A DNA stretch of 61,488 nucleotides from Halorubrum yunnanense (GCF_026586675.1 NZ_JAODIX010000035.1:44597-106084), one strand, 5' to 3'; positions 18,234-27,168 are shown, numbered from the stretch's first letter. Notes: generated by a model from the letters alone, not told the origin. Numbers and translations are program-made.

Positions 18234-19325
18234 ATGAGCGACAGTGAGGGGGGCCGCCCGAGCGACACGATGCGGGAGCGCGTGCCGGAGAACAGTCGGG
18301 TGTTCTGGCTACTGTTGAACGCGAACCGGTGGCTGGTCGCCGCCGGGATCTCGGGCGGCGTATTCCTCGCGCTCGTCATCATCGGGCACCTCCACCCGAC
18401 CGAGGCGCCGGCGCTGTTCAGCCAGGGGGACCCCATCGAGACGCTGTTTCAGGGGCTGCTAACGTCTATTATCACGGGCGTCACGCTCGTGCTCGCGCTC
18501 AGTCAGCTCGTCCTCTCTCAGGAACTGGGGCCGGTCGGCGATCAGCGCGAACGCATGGAGGGCGCGATGGCGTTCCGGAAGGACGTCGAGGACGTTATCG
18601 AGGAGCCCGTCAGTCCCGCCCAACCCTCGGCGTTCCTCCGGTCGCTCGTGAAACTCACGAGGCGACGCGCCGCAGCCGTCTCGGACGCCATCCAGGACAT
18701 CGACGACGAGGCCCTCACCGACCAGGTGGCCGCGTTCACAGAGAGCGTCAAGGAGAACGCGAACGCCGTCGAGAACGGCCTCGAGGACGCCCAGTTCGGG
18801 GAGTTCGACGTGGTGTTCTCCGCGCTGAACTACAACTACTCGTGGAAGCTGTACGCAGCGCGCCGCATCCGCGCGGAGAACGAGGACGTGCTCACCGAGG
18901 ACGCTCTCGCGGCGTTCGAGGAACTCATCGACGCGCTCGAACTGTTCGGGCCGGGGCGCGAGCACTTCAAGACGCTGTACTTCCAGTGGGCGCTCATCGA
19001 CCTCTCCCGGACGATGCTGTACGCGTCCGTGCCCGCGCTCATCACGGCGGTCGCGGGCGTCGTCTACCTCGAACCCGGGCTGTTCCCGGCGACCGTGTTC
19101 GGCGTGCGCCCGCTCGTCCTGGTGGCGAGCGCGGGCGTCGCCGTCTCCCTGCTGCCGTTCGCGTTCCTGTTGTCCTACATCCTCCGCATCGTCACCGTGA
19201 CGAAGCGCACGCTCTCCATCGGGCCGTTCATCCTCCGGGAAACTGACCGGTCCCGCGACCTCGACTGGGGCAAAACCGAAGCGAAGGCTGGGGAGAACGC
19301 GGGCGTCGACGACGAGAGTGAGTAG
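18234..19325 (+). CDS. conserved membrane protein with four helices
   Basis: 363 aa. Hydrophobic helices lie at about residues 33-53 and 72-92 and again near 262-282 and 290-315. The central 160 residues between the pairs are soluble, charged and helical (FRKDVEDVIEEPV to EHFKTLYFQ). The tail is acidic. No enzymatic motif was seen; the layout resembles a sensor or scaffold membrane protein found in several haloarchaea. A leaderless promoter precedes it. It opens the lower-GC accessory stretch. Confidence 0.75.
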   Translation: MSDSEGGRPSDTMRERVPENSRVFWLLLNANRWLVAAGISGGVFLALVIIGHLHPTEAPALFSQGDPIETLFQGLLTSIITGVTLVLALSQLVLSQELGPVGDQRERMEGAMAFRKDVEDVIEEPVSPAQPSAFLRSLVKLTRRRAAAVSDAIQDIDDEALTDQVAAFTESVKENANAVENGLEDAQFGEFDVVFSALNYNYSWKLYAARRIRAENEDVLTEDALAAFEELIDALELFGPGREHFKTLYFQWALIDLSRTMLYASVPALITAVAGVVYLEPGLFPATVFGVRPLVLVASAGVAVSLLPFAFLLSYILRIVTVTKRTLSIGPFILRETDRSRDLDWGKTEAKAGENAGVDDESE

Positions 19326-19433
19326 CGCGGGCGTCAGCCGTTCGATCTCCCACCGATGGCCACTGAATGGGCCTGACAAAGGGATGACACCCACCACACA
19401 GGCTTTAGGTCTCCCACCCAAATCGCCACCTCC

Positions 19434-19892
19434 ATGCCCGCGGATTTCAAATCTCGCTTCGACGTCGACTACGACGGTGAACTACCGGGGAGCGTCGACG
19501 AGGCCGCGCTCAAGCGGATGGAGACGGTCGCGTACGTACTCGACGAGAGTGTGCGCGTCCCCGGCATCGGCGTCCGCATCGGTGTCGACCCGATTCTGGG
19601 AGTGCTCCCCGTCGCTGGCGACGTGGTGAGTGGCGCCTTCTCCCTGTACATCGTCGCCGAGTCGGCGTACCTCGGAGTCTCCTTCGGGACGCTCGTGAAG
19701 ATGCTCGCTAACATTACTATCGACGTGGCGGGTGGGTCTATCCCCTACGTCGGTACCGTGGTCGACGCGCTCTGGAAGGCGAACAAGCGCAACGTCGCGC
19801 TCGCACTGGAGGACCTCGCCGAAGAGCTGGAGACGGACGGATCCGGCGGCGGGACAGGCGGCGTCGACATCCCCATCGAATCTGACGACTGA
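19434..19892 (+). CDS. DUF4112 family membrane protein
   Basis: 152 aa. The core VPGIGVRIGVDPILGVLPVAGDVVSG, then ANITIDVAGGSIPYVGTVVDALWKANKRN, is the DUF4112 signature: two short hydrophobic hairpins each with G-x-D-P-(I/L)-G-x-(L/I)-P-type turns. Function unknown in all domains of life. Gly/Ser/Asp-rich tail. It lies 108 bp after the previous gene on the same strand, possibly with its own promoter. Confidence 0.85.
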   Translation: MPADFKSRFDVDYDGELPGSVDEAALKRMETVAYVLDESVRVPGIGVRIGVDPILGVLPVAGDVVSGAFSLYIVAESAYLGVSFGTLVKMLANITIDVAGGSIPYVGTVVDALWKANKRNVALALEDLAEELETDGSGGGTGGVDIPIESDD

Positions 19893-19987
19893 AAGGAGTC
19901 GCTGGAGTACACGGAACGTCGGACGACGCGGACTCACATTCCAACACAGATCCTCGACCCACGTTCCCAAACCTGTAGACGGAGTGG

Positions 19988-20224
19988 TTAGGCGTACGTC
20001 TGGTAGGCGATGAACGCAGCTATCGCGAGACAGACGACACCAAGTCCACGGGCGGCCCACGTCCACCGGGCGAGAATCGGTTCGTCAGTGCCGTAGTCAC
20101 CGCGGCGTCGACGGTTCGGGCCGACGAACACGGACAGCCGGAGCATTGTTCGCGGCGCAGCGAAGAACGCGACGCCGAGCGCGGCGCCGAGGACGACCGC
20201 AAGGAGTTCGCGTGCCCCAGGCAT
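19988..20224 (-). CDS. small two-helix membrane protein
   Basis: 78 aa with hydrophobic helices at about residues 6-27 and 56-75 separated by an Arg-rich loop (VGPNRRRRGDYG). Its start codon follows the htpX stop with no gap, so it is surely co-translated with htpX. It may be an accessory or substrate of the protease; that is inferred from position only. Confidence 0.7.
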   Translation of the reverse strand: MPGARELLAVVLGAALGVAFFAAPRTMLRLSVFVGPNRRRRGDYGTDEPILARWTWAARGLGVVCLAIAAFIAYQTYA

Positions 20225-21112
20225 CTACGAGCGAAGCCGTTCGATGCGCTTCTCCATCGGCGGGTGCGTAGAGACGATCCGCTGGAGGAAGCCGCGGTCG
20301 GGACTGGAGATGCAGAGCGCGCTCACCTGCTGGTCGACCTTCGCGTCGCGGCGCCGGTCGCCGCGAGCACGACCACGACCTCGCTGGGCATTCTGGGCCG
20401 ACTCGCGGGCTTGCTGGTTGCCCTGATCGATTTTCTCAAGGGCGCGGGCGAGCGGGTCGCCGGAACCAATGGTACGTCTCGCATCGGCGTCGGCAACGTA
20501 CTCGCGGTACCGCGAGATGGCGAGGACGAAGATCATCACGACGAACTGGACGATGTTACCGACGATGATAGCGAGGAAGAAGTCCGCGAGGTCGTTATCG
20601 CCCGTGAGCAGGATAGCGAACTGCGCGACGATGGCGACGATCGAGGCGATGCCTTGCCCGAGTTGCATCGTGATGACATCACGGTTGTCGATGTGCGCGA
20701 GTTCGTGGGCGACGACGCCCTCGAGTTCGTCGCGGTCGAGCAGCTGGATGAGTTCCCGGGAGATGACGACGGTACCGTTGCCGCGGCGGCCGACAGCGAA
20801 CGCGTTCGGCACGCCCATATTAGCGATCTTCAGCGACGGTTTCTCCATATTCTTGTCGCGGCAAGTCTGCTCGACGAACTGGTGGATCTGCGAGTACTGG
20901 TCCTCGGGGAGGTCCTCGGCACCGACGCTCCGTAAGGCGGCCCACTTCCCGATCTTGTACTGGATACCGACGAGGAGGACACTTCCGGCGATGGCGAACG
21001 GAAGGACGCCCTGGCCGTACATCACCGTCGCGGCAGCGACGGCGACGAGGTAGAATCCCGCGAGGATGGCACCGACGACGGCCATCCGGATCTTGAGCCC
21101 GAAATGTCTCAT
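20225..21112 (-). CDS. htpX: HtpX-type membrane zinc metalloprotease (M48B)
   Basis: 295 aa. Zinc site VVAHELAHIDNRD (HExxH) and the third-ligand region SRYREYVADADARR are intact. Two N-terminal helices (about residues 9-50) and two more near 155-205 anchor it in the membrane. HtpX degrades misfolded membrane proteins under heat or envelope stress. A Gln/Arg-rich insert (QQARESAQNAQRGRGRARGD) before the C-terminal HPPMEKRIERL is haloarchaeal in style. The small membrane protein gene follows immediately. Confidence 0.92.
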   Translation of the reverse strand: MRHFGLKIRMAVVGAILAGFYLVAVAAATVMYGQGVLPFAIAGSVLLVGIQYKIGKWAALRSVGAEDLPEDQYSQIHQFVEQTCRDKNMEKPSLKIANMGVPNAFAVGRRGNGTVVISRELIQLLDRDELEGVVAHELAHIDNRDVITMQLGQGIASIVAIVAQFAILLTGDNDLADFFLAIIVGNIVQFVVMIFVLAISRYREYVADADARRTIGSGDPLARALEKIDQGNQQARESAQNAQRGRGRARGDRRRDAKVDQQVSALCISSPDRGFLQRIVSTHPPMEKRIERLRS

Positions 21113-21136
21113 ACGGGGCGGATTACGAAGTCGGAC

Positions 21137-21145
21137 GTATAAACC
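21137..21145 (-). promoter_or_regulatory. TATA box for htpX
   Basis: On the minus strand ggtttatac is centred 29 nt before the htpX ATG (21112), consistent with a leaderless transcript. Seen by eye. Confidence 0.5.
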
Positions 21146-21247
21146 CGGCTACTACAAGACGAAAACAGTAAGCAGGCTGAGGGCCGCGAGATCGGGTAAT
21201 TCGGTCGAGGGCGTTTCAATGGACCCTCGCACCCTTCGTTAGCCGAT

Positions 21248-22312
21248 TCAGGTCGATGCCTGCTGGTCGAGGGGGTCCTCAAGTTCGCCCATTACCGCTT
21301 CGAGGGTGTCCGTCGCCGTGAGGAGTCCCACGACGTCACCGTCTTCAAGGACGAGCGCGAGTTCCTGGTCCTCGGCTTGGAACTGATCGAATGCGTCGCT
21401 GACGTTCGTCTCCGCCGCGAGTGTCATCGGGGGTGCCGCGATCTCGGTGAAGGAGACGGTACCATCCGCGAGGTCTTCGTAATGGTCGATGATCGACGGT
21501 GCGTACACAATTCCGTGGAAGTCGGTCGGTTCCTCACCGACCAGTGGAAACCGGGTGTGTGGCGTGTTTCGGATGCGATCGAAGTTCTCGTCGACCGAGC
21601 GGGTGGTCGAGAGCCCGATAATATCGTCCGCCGGGACCATAATCTCACTAATCGAGAGTTCGTCGATGTCGAGTGCGCCGAGGACTTCGTTGCGCCGCTC
21701 TTCCGGGAGTTCGCCCTCTTCCAATAGCGAGTGCAACCGGTTTCGGAGCTGGGCTCGTGATTCGAGGACCTCTTCTTCGGTTTCTAGCCACGCCCCGGTC
21801 ATCTCGATACCGAACAGCTTGAGCGTGGCCTTGGCGACCCAGTCGCCGAGCGTAATGAGCGGGGAGATGAGCCAGTTGAACCAGTACAGGGGCGTCGCTC
21901 CGTACCGGCACACCATCCGGGAGCGCTCGACACCGAGGTAGGTCGGCGTCTGTTCGCCGTGCGTGAGATGCACGAGATTGATGATCCCGAATGCGATTAT
22001 CGCCCCCGCACTGATCGACGCGAGCGGAGTAGTAGCGAAATACGGCTCGAACAATGCGGCCAGTGCCGGTTCAGCGACGATCCCGACTGCGATACTGGAT
22101 GCGGTGATCCCGACCTGACACGTCGTGAGATAGATCTCCAAGTTGTTCGTCATCTCCCACGCCCGTTCGAGGGCCGGGGTGCCATCGATGAACTCCTGTT
22201 CGCTGAACTGCCGAGCGCGCGTCAACGCGAACTCGATAGCGACAAAGAAGCCGTTGGTCAAGATGAGAGCGAGACCGGCGACCAAGCGGAGGCTAAGCTC
22301 GAGCGGGGTCAT
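21248..22312 (-). CDS. CNNM/HlyC-CorC family transporter with CBS pair
   Basis: 354 aa. The N-terminal CNNM (DUF21) domain has about four hydrophobic segments (residues 8-28, 63-83, 96-118 and 143-165), with LILTNGFFVAIEFALTRAR at the start. A linker SLLEEGELPEERRNEVLGALDI leads to two CBS repeats, where IMVPADDIIGL opens the first. The C-terminal CorC_HlyC domain is absent, so it is a short form. The family moves magnesium or other divalent cations, or sodium. Codon use is less GC-rich than in the flanking core genes. Confidence 0.87.
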   Translation of the reverse strand: MTPLELSLRLVAGLALILTNGFFVAIEFALTRARQFSEQEFIDGTPALERAWEMTNNLEIYLTTCQVGITASSIAVGIVAEPALAALFEPYFATTPLASISAGAIIAFGIINLVHLTHGEQTPTYLGVERSRMVCRYGATPLYWFNWLISPLITLGDWVAKATLKLFGIEMTGAWLETEEEVLESRAQLRNRLHSLLEEGELPEERRNEVLGALDIDELSISEIMVPADDIIGLSTTRSVDENFDRIRNTPHTRFPLVGEEPTDFHGIVYAPSIIDHYEDLADGTVSFTEIAAPPMTLAAETNVSDAFDQFQAEDQELALVLEDGDVVGLLTATDTLEAVMGELEDPLDQQAST

Positions 22313-22385
22313 TGTGTCCTGCCACTAAACCCTCGCAGTAAATAAGCAAGGAAATTCGATAGTCACGAGCCGTCTCACGGAACCA

Positions 22386-23255
22386 CTACTCCCTATGTCC
22401 AACCGTGATGACGGGAACCGGTGCAGAGCGGACGGTCTTCTCGGCGACGCTCCCGAGAAGAATTCGATCGCTTCCGCGTCTCCCGGTCGTCCCCATCACG
22501 ACGGCGTGGATATCGTTCGATTCGATGGCGTCGAGGATCACCTCGATAGGGGACCCGTGTTCGACGTGCCGGACGCTATTCGAAACGCCGCGTGTCTCTG
22601 CCTCGGACACGAGGTCGTCAACGGCGTCGGTCGCTGCCTGTTCACGTTCTCGTCCCGAAACCGTGGAGCGAACGTCCAGACCTAGCGACGTATCGTCGAC
22701 GACAGACAGCACGTGAACGGTCGCATCGAGCGCCGCTGCCAGGGAGAGGCCATGCTCGGCAGCACGGGCCGCACCAGCACTTCCGTCGGTCGGTAGGAGG
22801 ATGGTCTCGTAGGGAAACACCAGTTGTTCGTCGGGCCGCATCCGTGCTGTGAGGACAGGGACGGAAGACAAACGGACGACCTTCTCCGTGACGCTTCCGA
22901 TGAGGTATCGTGACACCCCCTCTCGACCGCGGGTCGGCATCACGATCACGTCGTACTCGTCTTGCTCGGCGTACTCGACGATTGTCGGCGCTGGATGCCC
23001 CTGGACGACGTCGGAATCGTAGTCGACGCCGAGTGTATCCAGTGTCTTTTCCGCTTCCTCGACGATGTCCTCGCCCTCCTGGACAAGGGCGTCAACGACC
23101 TGAGTTTCGACGACCGTGACACTATCGCGTCTCGTATCCGCGACGAACAGAACGTGGATCGTGGCGTCGGCCCAGTGTGCGATCTCAGCAGCGTGATGCA
23201 ATGCCTCCGCAGCCCCATCGCTTCCATCGAACGGGAGCAGAATGTCCTCGTACAT
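22386..23255 (-). CDS. tandem universal stress protein (two UspA domains)
   Basis: 289 aa. Two UspA domains, each with its ATP-binding signature: MPTRGREGVSRYLIGSVTEK in the first and MGTTGRRGSDRILLGSVAEK in the second. Both start with the usual beta strand (ILLPFDGSDGA and ILLPTDGSAGA). Cytosolic nucleotide-binding stress protein. It is a separate unit 73 bp downstream of the CNNM gene start, on the same strand. GC is visibly lower than in core genes. Confidence 0.9.
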   Translation of the reverse strand: MYEDILLPFDGSDGAAEALHHAAEIAHWADATIHVLFVADTRRDSVTVVETQVVDALVQEGEDIVEEAEKTLDTLGVDYDSDVVQGHPAPTIVEYAEQDEYDVIVMPTRGREGVSRYLIGSVTEKVVRLSSVPVLTARMRPDEQLVFPYETILLPTDGSAGAARAAEHGLSLAAALDATVHVLSVVDDTSLGLDVRSTVSGREREQAATDAVDDLVSEAETRGVSNSVRHVEHGSPIEVILDAIESNDIHAVVMGTTGRRGSDRILLGSVAEKTVRSAPVPVITVGHRE

Positions 23256-23352
23256 GTATACCGCAAGTACCTACGGGAATCACTCTCAAGTGGCTTGTTA
23301 CGCTTCGTCGAACACCGCCCGGCCGCGTCAGGCGAGCACGACTTCCCTCCGC

Positions 23353-24585
23353 TCAGTCGAACAACTCCTCGCCCTCGACCATGTGCGCCTCGACGGCGTC
23401 CATGTCGAGCGTGACGCCGAGGCCGGGCTTCTCGGGCACCTCGATGTACCCGTCCTCGATGACATCCTCCTCGACGAGGTCCTCCCACCAGCCGAGCTCG
23501 TAGGAGTGGTACTCGATCGCCAGCGAGTTCGGGATCGCGGCCCCCACGTGCGTCGCCGCCATCGTCGCGACGGGGGAGGCGACGTTGTGCATCGCGACCG
23601 GGACGTAGTACTGGTTCGCCACGTCGGCGATCTTGCGGGTCTCGCGCATCCCGCCGACCTTCGGGAGGTCGGGGGCGACGATGTCGACCGCCTGGTTCTC
23701 GATGAGCCGGCGCAGCTCGGTGACGCGGTAGCGGTTCTCGCCGACCGCGATCGGCGTGGTCGTGTTCTTCGTCACCTCCTCCTGCACCTCGAGGTTCTCC
23801 GGCGGGACGGGGTCTTCGAGCCACCACACGTCGTACTCCTCGATGGCGTCCGCGAGGCGCTTCGCGGAGCCGCCCGAGAACGTCCAGTGGCAGTCGAAGG
23901 AGACGTCGGCCTTGTCCTTCACGCGCTCCGTGACCGTCTCGACGATCTCCGCCTTGTGGCGGATCTCGCCGGGGCGGAGGTGGCGGTTCGCGCGGTCCTT
24001 CTCCAGCCCCGAGGGAACGTCGAGGTCGAACTTCAGCGCGTCGTAGCCCAGCTCGTCGACGACGCGCTCGGCCTCGTCGGCGCATGCCTCGGGGTCGGCC
24101 TCCGCCTCGGTGTGGCAGTCGCAGTAGACGCGCATCCGGTCGCGGTACTTCCCGCCGAGCAGCTGGTAGGCCGGCACGTCGAGGATCTTCCCGGCGAGGT
24201 CGTGGAGCGCGACCTCGATCCCGGAGATCGCGGTGACGGTGACGCCCTCGATCGACCCCTCGCCCGACATCTTCTGGATGAGATGTTCGTACAGCCGGTC
24301 GATGTCAAGCGGGTTCTCGCCGACGACGAACGGCTTCATGCGCTCGATGAGCTCGGGGACGCCGGCGCCCCAGTACGCCTCGCCGGTGCCGACGACGCCC
24401 GCGTCGGTGTAGACGCGAACGAGCGTCCACGGGAAGTTCCCGTCGACCATCGTCGTCTGGACGTCCGTGATCTCGACATTGCGGTCGCCGCCGCGCGAGC
24501 CCGTGACCTCCATCGTCTCGGCGGAGAGTTCCCGCATTGTGTACTCCGCGTTCGGGTCGTGGAGCGACTCGTAGTTTCGGCTCAT
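23353..24585 (-). CDS. gnaD: enolase-superfamily sugar-acid dehydratase (gluconate/xylonate type)
   Basis: 410 aa. Mandelate racemase/enolase fold: KFDLDVP supplies the catalytic Lys/Asp region, then metal ligands in VSFDCHW, WWLEDPVPP and AVGENRYR, and MHNVASPVATMA carries the general-base His. The N-terminus (MSRNYESLHDPNAEYTMREL) matches my memory of Haloferax gluconate dehydratase and its xylonate-specific paralogue XacD. The chromosomal form would dehydrate gluconate in the semi-phosphorylative Entner-Doudoroff route. The exact substrate is not settled by sequence. No kinase or aldolase gene is adjacent. GC is high, unlike the preceding genes. Confidence 0.8.
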   Translation of the reverse strand: MSRNYESLHDPNAEYTMRELSAETMEVTGSRGGDRNVEITDVQTTMVDGNFPWTLVRVYTDAGVVGTGEAYWGAGVPELIERMKPFVVGENPLDIDRLYEHLIQKMSGEGSIEGVTVTAISGIEVALHDLAGKILDVPAYQLLGGKYRDRMRVYCDCHTEAEADPEACADEAERVVDELGYDALKFDLDVPSGLEKDRANRHLRPGEIRHKAEIVETVTERVKDKADVSFDCHWTFSGGSAKRLADAIEEYDVWWLEDPVPPENLEVQEEVTKNTTTPIAVGENRYRVTELRRLIENQAVDIVAPDLPKVGGMRETRKIADVANQYYVPVAMHNVASPVATMAATHVGAAIPNSLAIEYHSYELGWWEDLVEEDVIEDGYIEVPEKPGLGVTLDMDAVEAHMVEGEELFD

Positions 24586-24617
24586 GAGCGACGATTCACT
24601 CGGAGCGGGGTAAACGT

Positions 24618-24980
24618 TTATGCTCGACCGCCGTTACTGATCGGTGGCGGTGATACGACATTCTTCACTGTGGGTGCGGTGAACGTCGGTTTGCCGACCT
24701 TCTTTCCTTTCGAGCGGCGTTCGAGACAGCCGGTGATGGCTTGGGCTGCTTGGTGGGTGGCGAGAACCGGGTGCTGACTCCTGAGGTCGGTATGTTTTCG
24801 CACGTCGTCGTAAGCGAGGGGCTGTACGTCGCTTTTCGCGTTATACTTGCCCCACATCATGTCCGTGGCGAGTTGGCATCCACGCTTCCACTCGGAGATC
24901 GTTTCTTCGAGGAGGTCCCGTTGCTCGTCCGTAACCTCAAGACGAATGATTGCCGCCCGACGCACGTGGTCGTCTGCCAC
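24618..24980 (-). pseudogene. truncated TnpB (N-terminal part)
   Basis: About 120 codons from GTG 24980: IRLEVTDEQRDLLEETISEW, then CQLATDMMWGKYN, then TDLRSQHPVLATHQAAQA, then KVGKPTFTAPTV. This is the N-terminal wedge/REC part of haloarchaeal TnpB. It stops after about 105 recognisable residues, and the last 15 (VVSPPPISNGGRA) are unrelated. The RuvC catalytic region is missing, so it is inactive as a nuclease. It points away from the acyl-CoA dehydrogenase gene and ends 32 bp short of the gnaD start codon. Confidence 0.75.
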
Positions 24981-25090
24981 ACGTTCAATATAAATAGAAG
25001 GGCAGTTATAAATAGTGTTTGTGACTGACACGAACGCGCTCCTCCCCTCCCTACTCACTCCCTTCGGTCGCTCCTTGAGAAGGGGGACTC
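24618..25090 (-). mobile_element. IS200/IS605-type remnant with tnpB fragment
   Basis: Holds the truncated tnpB and, upstream of it, a left-end motif at about 25053-25090 (cactcccttcggtcgctcct in its middle). That motif recurs at 33164-33200 beside another remnant. The right end is gone; the deletion seems to run up to the gnaD promoter region. Confidence 0.6.
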
Positions 25091-25182
25091 CGCGCTACCG
25101 CTGCTGTTGAAGAACTATAAACCCGATCTGAATTTTTGAATATTTGCGAACGATTATCATAGATTCCGCGAAACGATCTGGT

Positions 25183-26385
25183 ATGCAGTTCCAGCTAACG
25201 GACGAACAGAAGCAGCTCCGCGAGGAGGTACGCAAGTTCGCCGAGGAAGAGATCCGGCCGGTCGCGACCGAGTGCGACGTGGCCGAGGAGTACCCGCACG
25301 AGGTCATGGACAAGGCCGCCGACATGGGACTGCTCGCGCCGCACGTCCCCGTCGAGTACGGCGGCGTCGGCTACTCCTCGGTGGAGAACGCGATCCTCAC
25401 CGAGGAGCTGTTCGCCGCCGACCCGGGAATCGGCCTCTGCGTCTCCAGCGCCGGCTTCGGCGCCGAGGCGTTGATGGAGTTCGGCACCGATGAACAGAAG
25501 GAGCGCGTCCTCCCGAAGGTGACCGCGGGCGACGCGGTGATGGGGTCGGCCATCTCGGAGCCGCAAGCGGGCTCGGACGTGACCTCGGTCGCCACCCGCG
25601 CCGAGAAACGCGAGGCGCGAAGCGCCTCGGAACGGAGCGGCAGCGCCGCCGAAAAGGACGGCGACGAGTGGGTGATCAACGGCTCGAAGATGTGGATCAC
25701 GAACGGCACCGTCGCCGACTACTTCGTCGTCGTCTGCGAGACCGACCCCGAGGTCGAGGACCGCTACTCGGGCTACTCGCAGATCCTCGTCGAGGGCGAC
25801 CGCGACGGGCTCACCCGCGACAAGATCACCGGGAAGCTCGGCATCCGCGCGAGCGACACCGCCGAGTTGCGGTTCGACGACGTGCGCGTGCCGGAGGAGA
25901 ACCTCATCGGCCAGCGCGGGATGGGGTTCCTCCAGCTCATGCAGTTCTTCGACGAGACCCGCACCGCGGTCGCCGCGCAGGGCGTCGGCATCGCCCGCGG
26001 CGCAGCCGAGCGCGCGCTGGAGTACGCGGAGGAACGCGAGCAGTTCGACCGCCCGATCAGCGACTTCCAGGCGATCAAACACAAGCTCGCGGAGATGCAC
26101 ACGGACACCGAGGCCGCGCGCTGGCTCACCTACCGCTCGGCGTGGGCCGTCGACAACGAGTCCGGCGACCTCACCGCGCTCGCGTCGATGGCCAAGGAGT
26201 TCGCCTCCCGCGTCGCCGTCGACGTCGCCGACGAGGCGGTCCAGGTCCACGGCGGCGCCGGCTTCGTCAACGACCACGACGTCGAGCGGCTCTACCGCGA
26301 CGCGAAGATCACCCAGATCTACGAGGGGACCACGGAGATCCAGAAGAACATCGTCGCCCGCGAGCTGCTCGACGAGGGGATGTGA
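25183..26385 (+). CDS. acyl-CoA dehydrogenase
   Basis: 400-aa FAD enzyme of beta-oxidation or branched-chain catabolism. Signatures: SAISEPQAGSDVTSV (FAD/substrate loop), KMWITNG, and the C-terminal QVHGGAGFVNDHDVERLYRD, then EGTTEIQKNIVARELL. The catalytic Glu typical of short-chain enzymes would lie in the IYEGTTEI region. Residues about 143-160 are an Arg/Ser/Glu-rich insert encoded by a palindrome (25611-25629) placed before DEWVINGSK. ATG 25183 is chosen over the upstream ATG at 25144 because MQFQLTDEQKQL is the family start. A TATA-like region is AT-rich just upstream. Confidence 0.92.
   Translation: MQFQLTDEQKQLREEVRKFAEEEIRPVATECDVAEEYPHEVMDKAADMGLLAPHVPVEYGGVGYSSVENAILTEELFAADPGIGLCVSSAGFGAEALMEFGTDEQKERVLPKVTAGDAVMGSAISEPQAGSDVTSVATRAEKREARSASERSGSAAEKDGDEWVINGSKMWITNGTVADYFVVVCETDPEVEDRYSGYSQILVEGDRDGLTRDKITGKLGIRASDTAELRFDDVRVPEENLIGQRGMGFLQLMQFFDETRTAVAAQGVGIARGAAERALEYAEEREQFDRPISDFQAIKHKLAEMHTDTEAARWLTYRSAWAVDNESGDLTALASMAKEFASRVAVDVADEAVQVHGGAGFVNDHDVERLYRDAKITQIYEGTTEIQKNIVARELLDEGM
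25611..25629. repeat. palindrome inserted in frame in acyl-CoA dehydrogenase
   Basis: cgaggcgcgaagcgcctcg: a perfect 8-bp stem with gaa loop, within a purine-biased patch (25603-25655). It encodes a non-conserved EKREARSASER-type linker, interrupting the otherwise conserved SVATRAE...DEWVINGSK. Probably a mobile palindromic repeat tolerated in a surface loop. Confidence 0.6.
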
Positions 26386-26406
26386 GGGCTGCCCGTCGTC
26401 GCCGGG

Positions 26407-26826
26407 TTACTCGTCGTCGTACTCCATCGCGACCGAGTTGATGCAGAACCGCTTGCCGGTCGGCTCGGGCCCGTCGTCGAACACGTGCCCGAGGTGCGAG
26501 TCGCAGTCCGCACAGCGGACCTCGGTGCGACGCATCCCGTGGCTCGTGTCGACGGTCGTCGTCACGTTCTCTTCCTCGGCGGCGTAGAACGCGGGCCAGC
26601 CGCAGCCGGACTCGTACTTCGTCTCGGCGTCGAAGAGGACAGTCCCGCAGGCCCGACAGCGGTACTCGCCGTCGTCGGGGTGGTGGTCGACGTATTCGCC
26701 CGAGAACTTCGCCTCCGTGCCGCTCTCGCGGAGCACGCGGTACTCCTCCTCGGAGAGCCGCTCCCGCCACTCGTCGTCGCTCAGTTCTCCGGAGTCGGCC
26801 GCGTCGTGCCCGCCGGTTTCGCTCAT
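26407..26826 (-). CDS. msrB: peptide-methionine (R)-S-oxide reductase
   Basis: 139 aa. Reduces methionine-R-sulfoxide in oxidised proteins. CRAC and CADC bind structural zinc, SGCGWPAFY shapes the pocket, and the catalytic Cys is in GKRFCINSVAM. The ATG at 26826 gives normal MsrB length; the longer frame upstream is shadow. It is convergent with the acyl-CoA dehydrogenase and divergent from the CDGSH protein. Confidence 0.95.
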   Translation of the reverse strand: MSETGGHDAADSGELSDDEWRERLSEEEYRVLRESGTEAKFSGEYVDHHPDDGEYRCRACGTVLFDAETKYESGCGWPAFYAAEEENVTTTVDTSHGMRRTEVRCADCDSHLGHVFDDGPEPTGKRFCINSVAMEYDDE

Positions 26827-26931
26827 ACGGCGGGTAAGGGGCCCACGCTCAAGGGGGTTCCGGCGGTCGCGCGTTCGGTCCGCTCCCGATCGGGCCACAA
26901 GCCGTATTGGGACGGGCGTTGACCGGCGCGT

Positions 26932-27168
26932 ATGGCACGCGAAGTCACCCACGAAGAGCAGGGGCCGGCGATACTCGACGAGTCGGACATGGGCGACGAC
27001 GACAAGATATACGTCTGTCAGTGCGGCCTCTCCGACTCGAAGCCGCTCTGTGACGGGTCGCACAACGCGACCCCGGACGAGGCGGACGGCGTCGTTTATA
27101 AATACGCGAACGACGAGGCCGAGGGCGAGCGCCGCGAGGTCGGCGAGCTCGACGACGGCGACGAGTAA
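26932..27168 (+). CDS. CDGSH iron-sulfur domain protein
   Basis: 78 aa. The [2Fe-2S] motif C-x-C-x2-(S/T)-x3-P-x-C-D-G-(S/T)-H is complete: CQCGLSDSKPLCDGSH at about residues 29-44. Single-motif, soluble, very acidic. Probably an electron-transfer or redox-sensing protein; MsrB is divergently transcribed next to it, hinting at oxidative stress. The C-terminal acidic tail is halophilic decoration. Confidence 0.9.
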   Translation: MAREVTHEEQGPAILDESDMGDDDKIYVCQCGLSDSKPLCDGSHNATPDEADGVVYKYANDEAEGERREVGELDDGDE

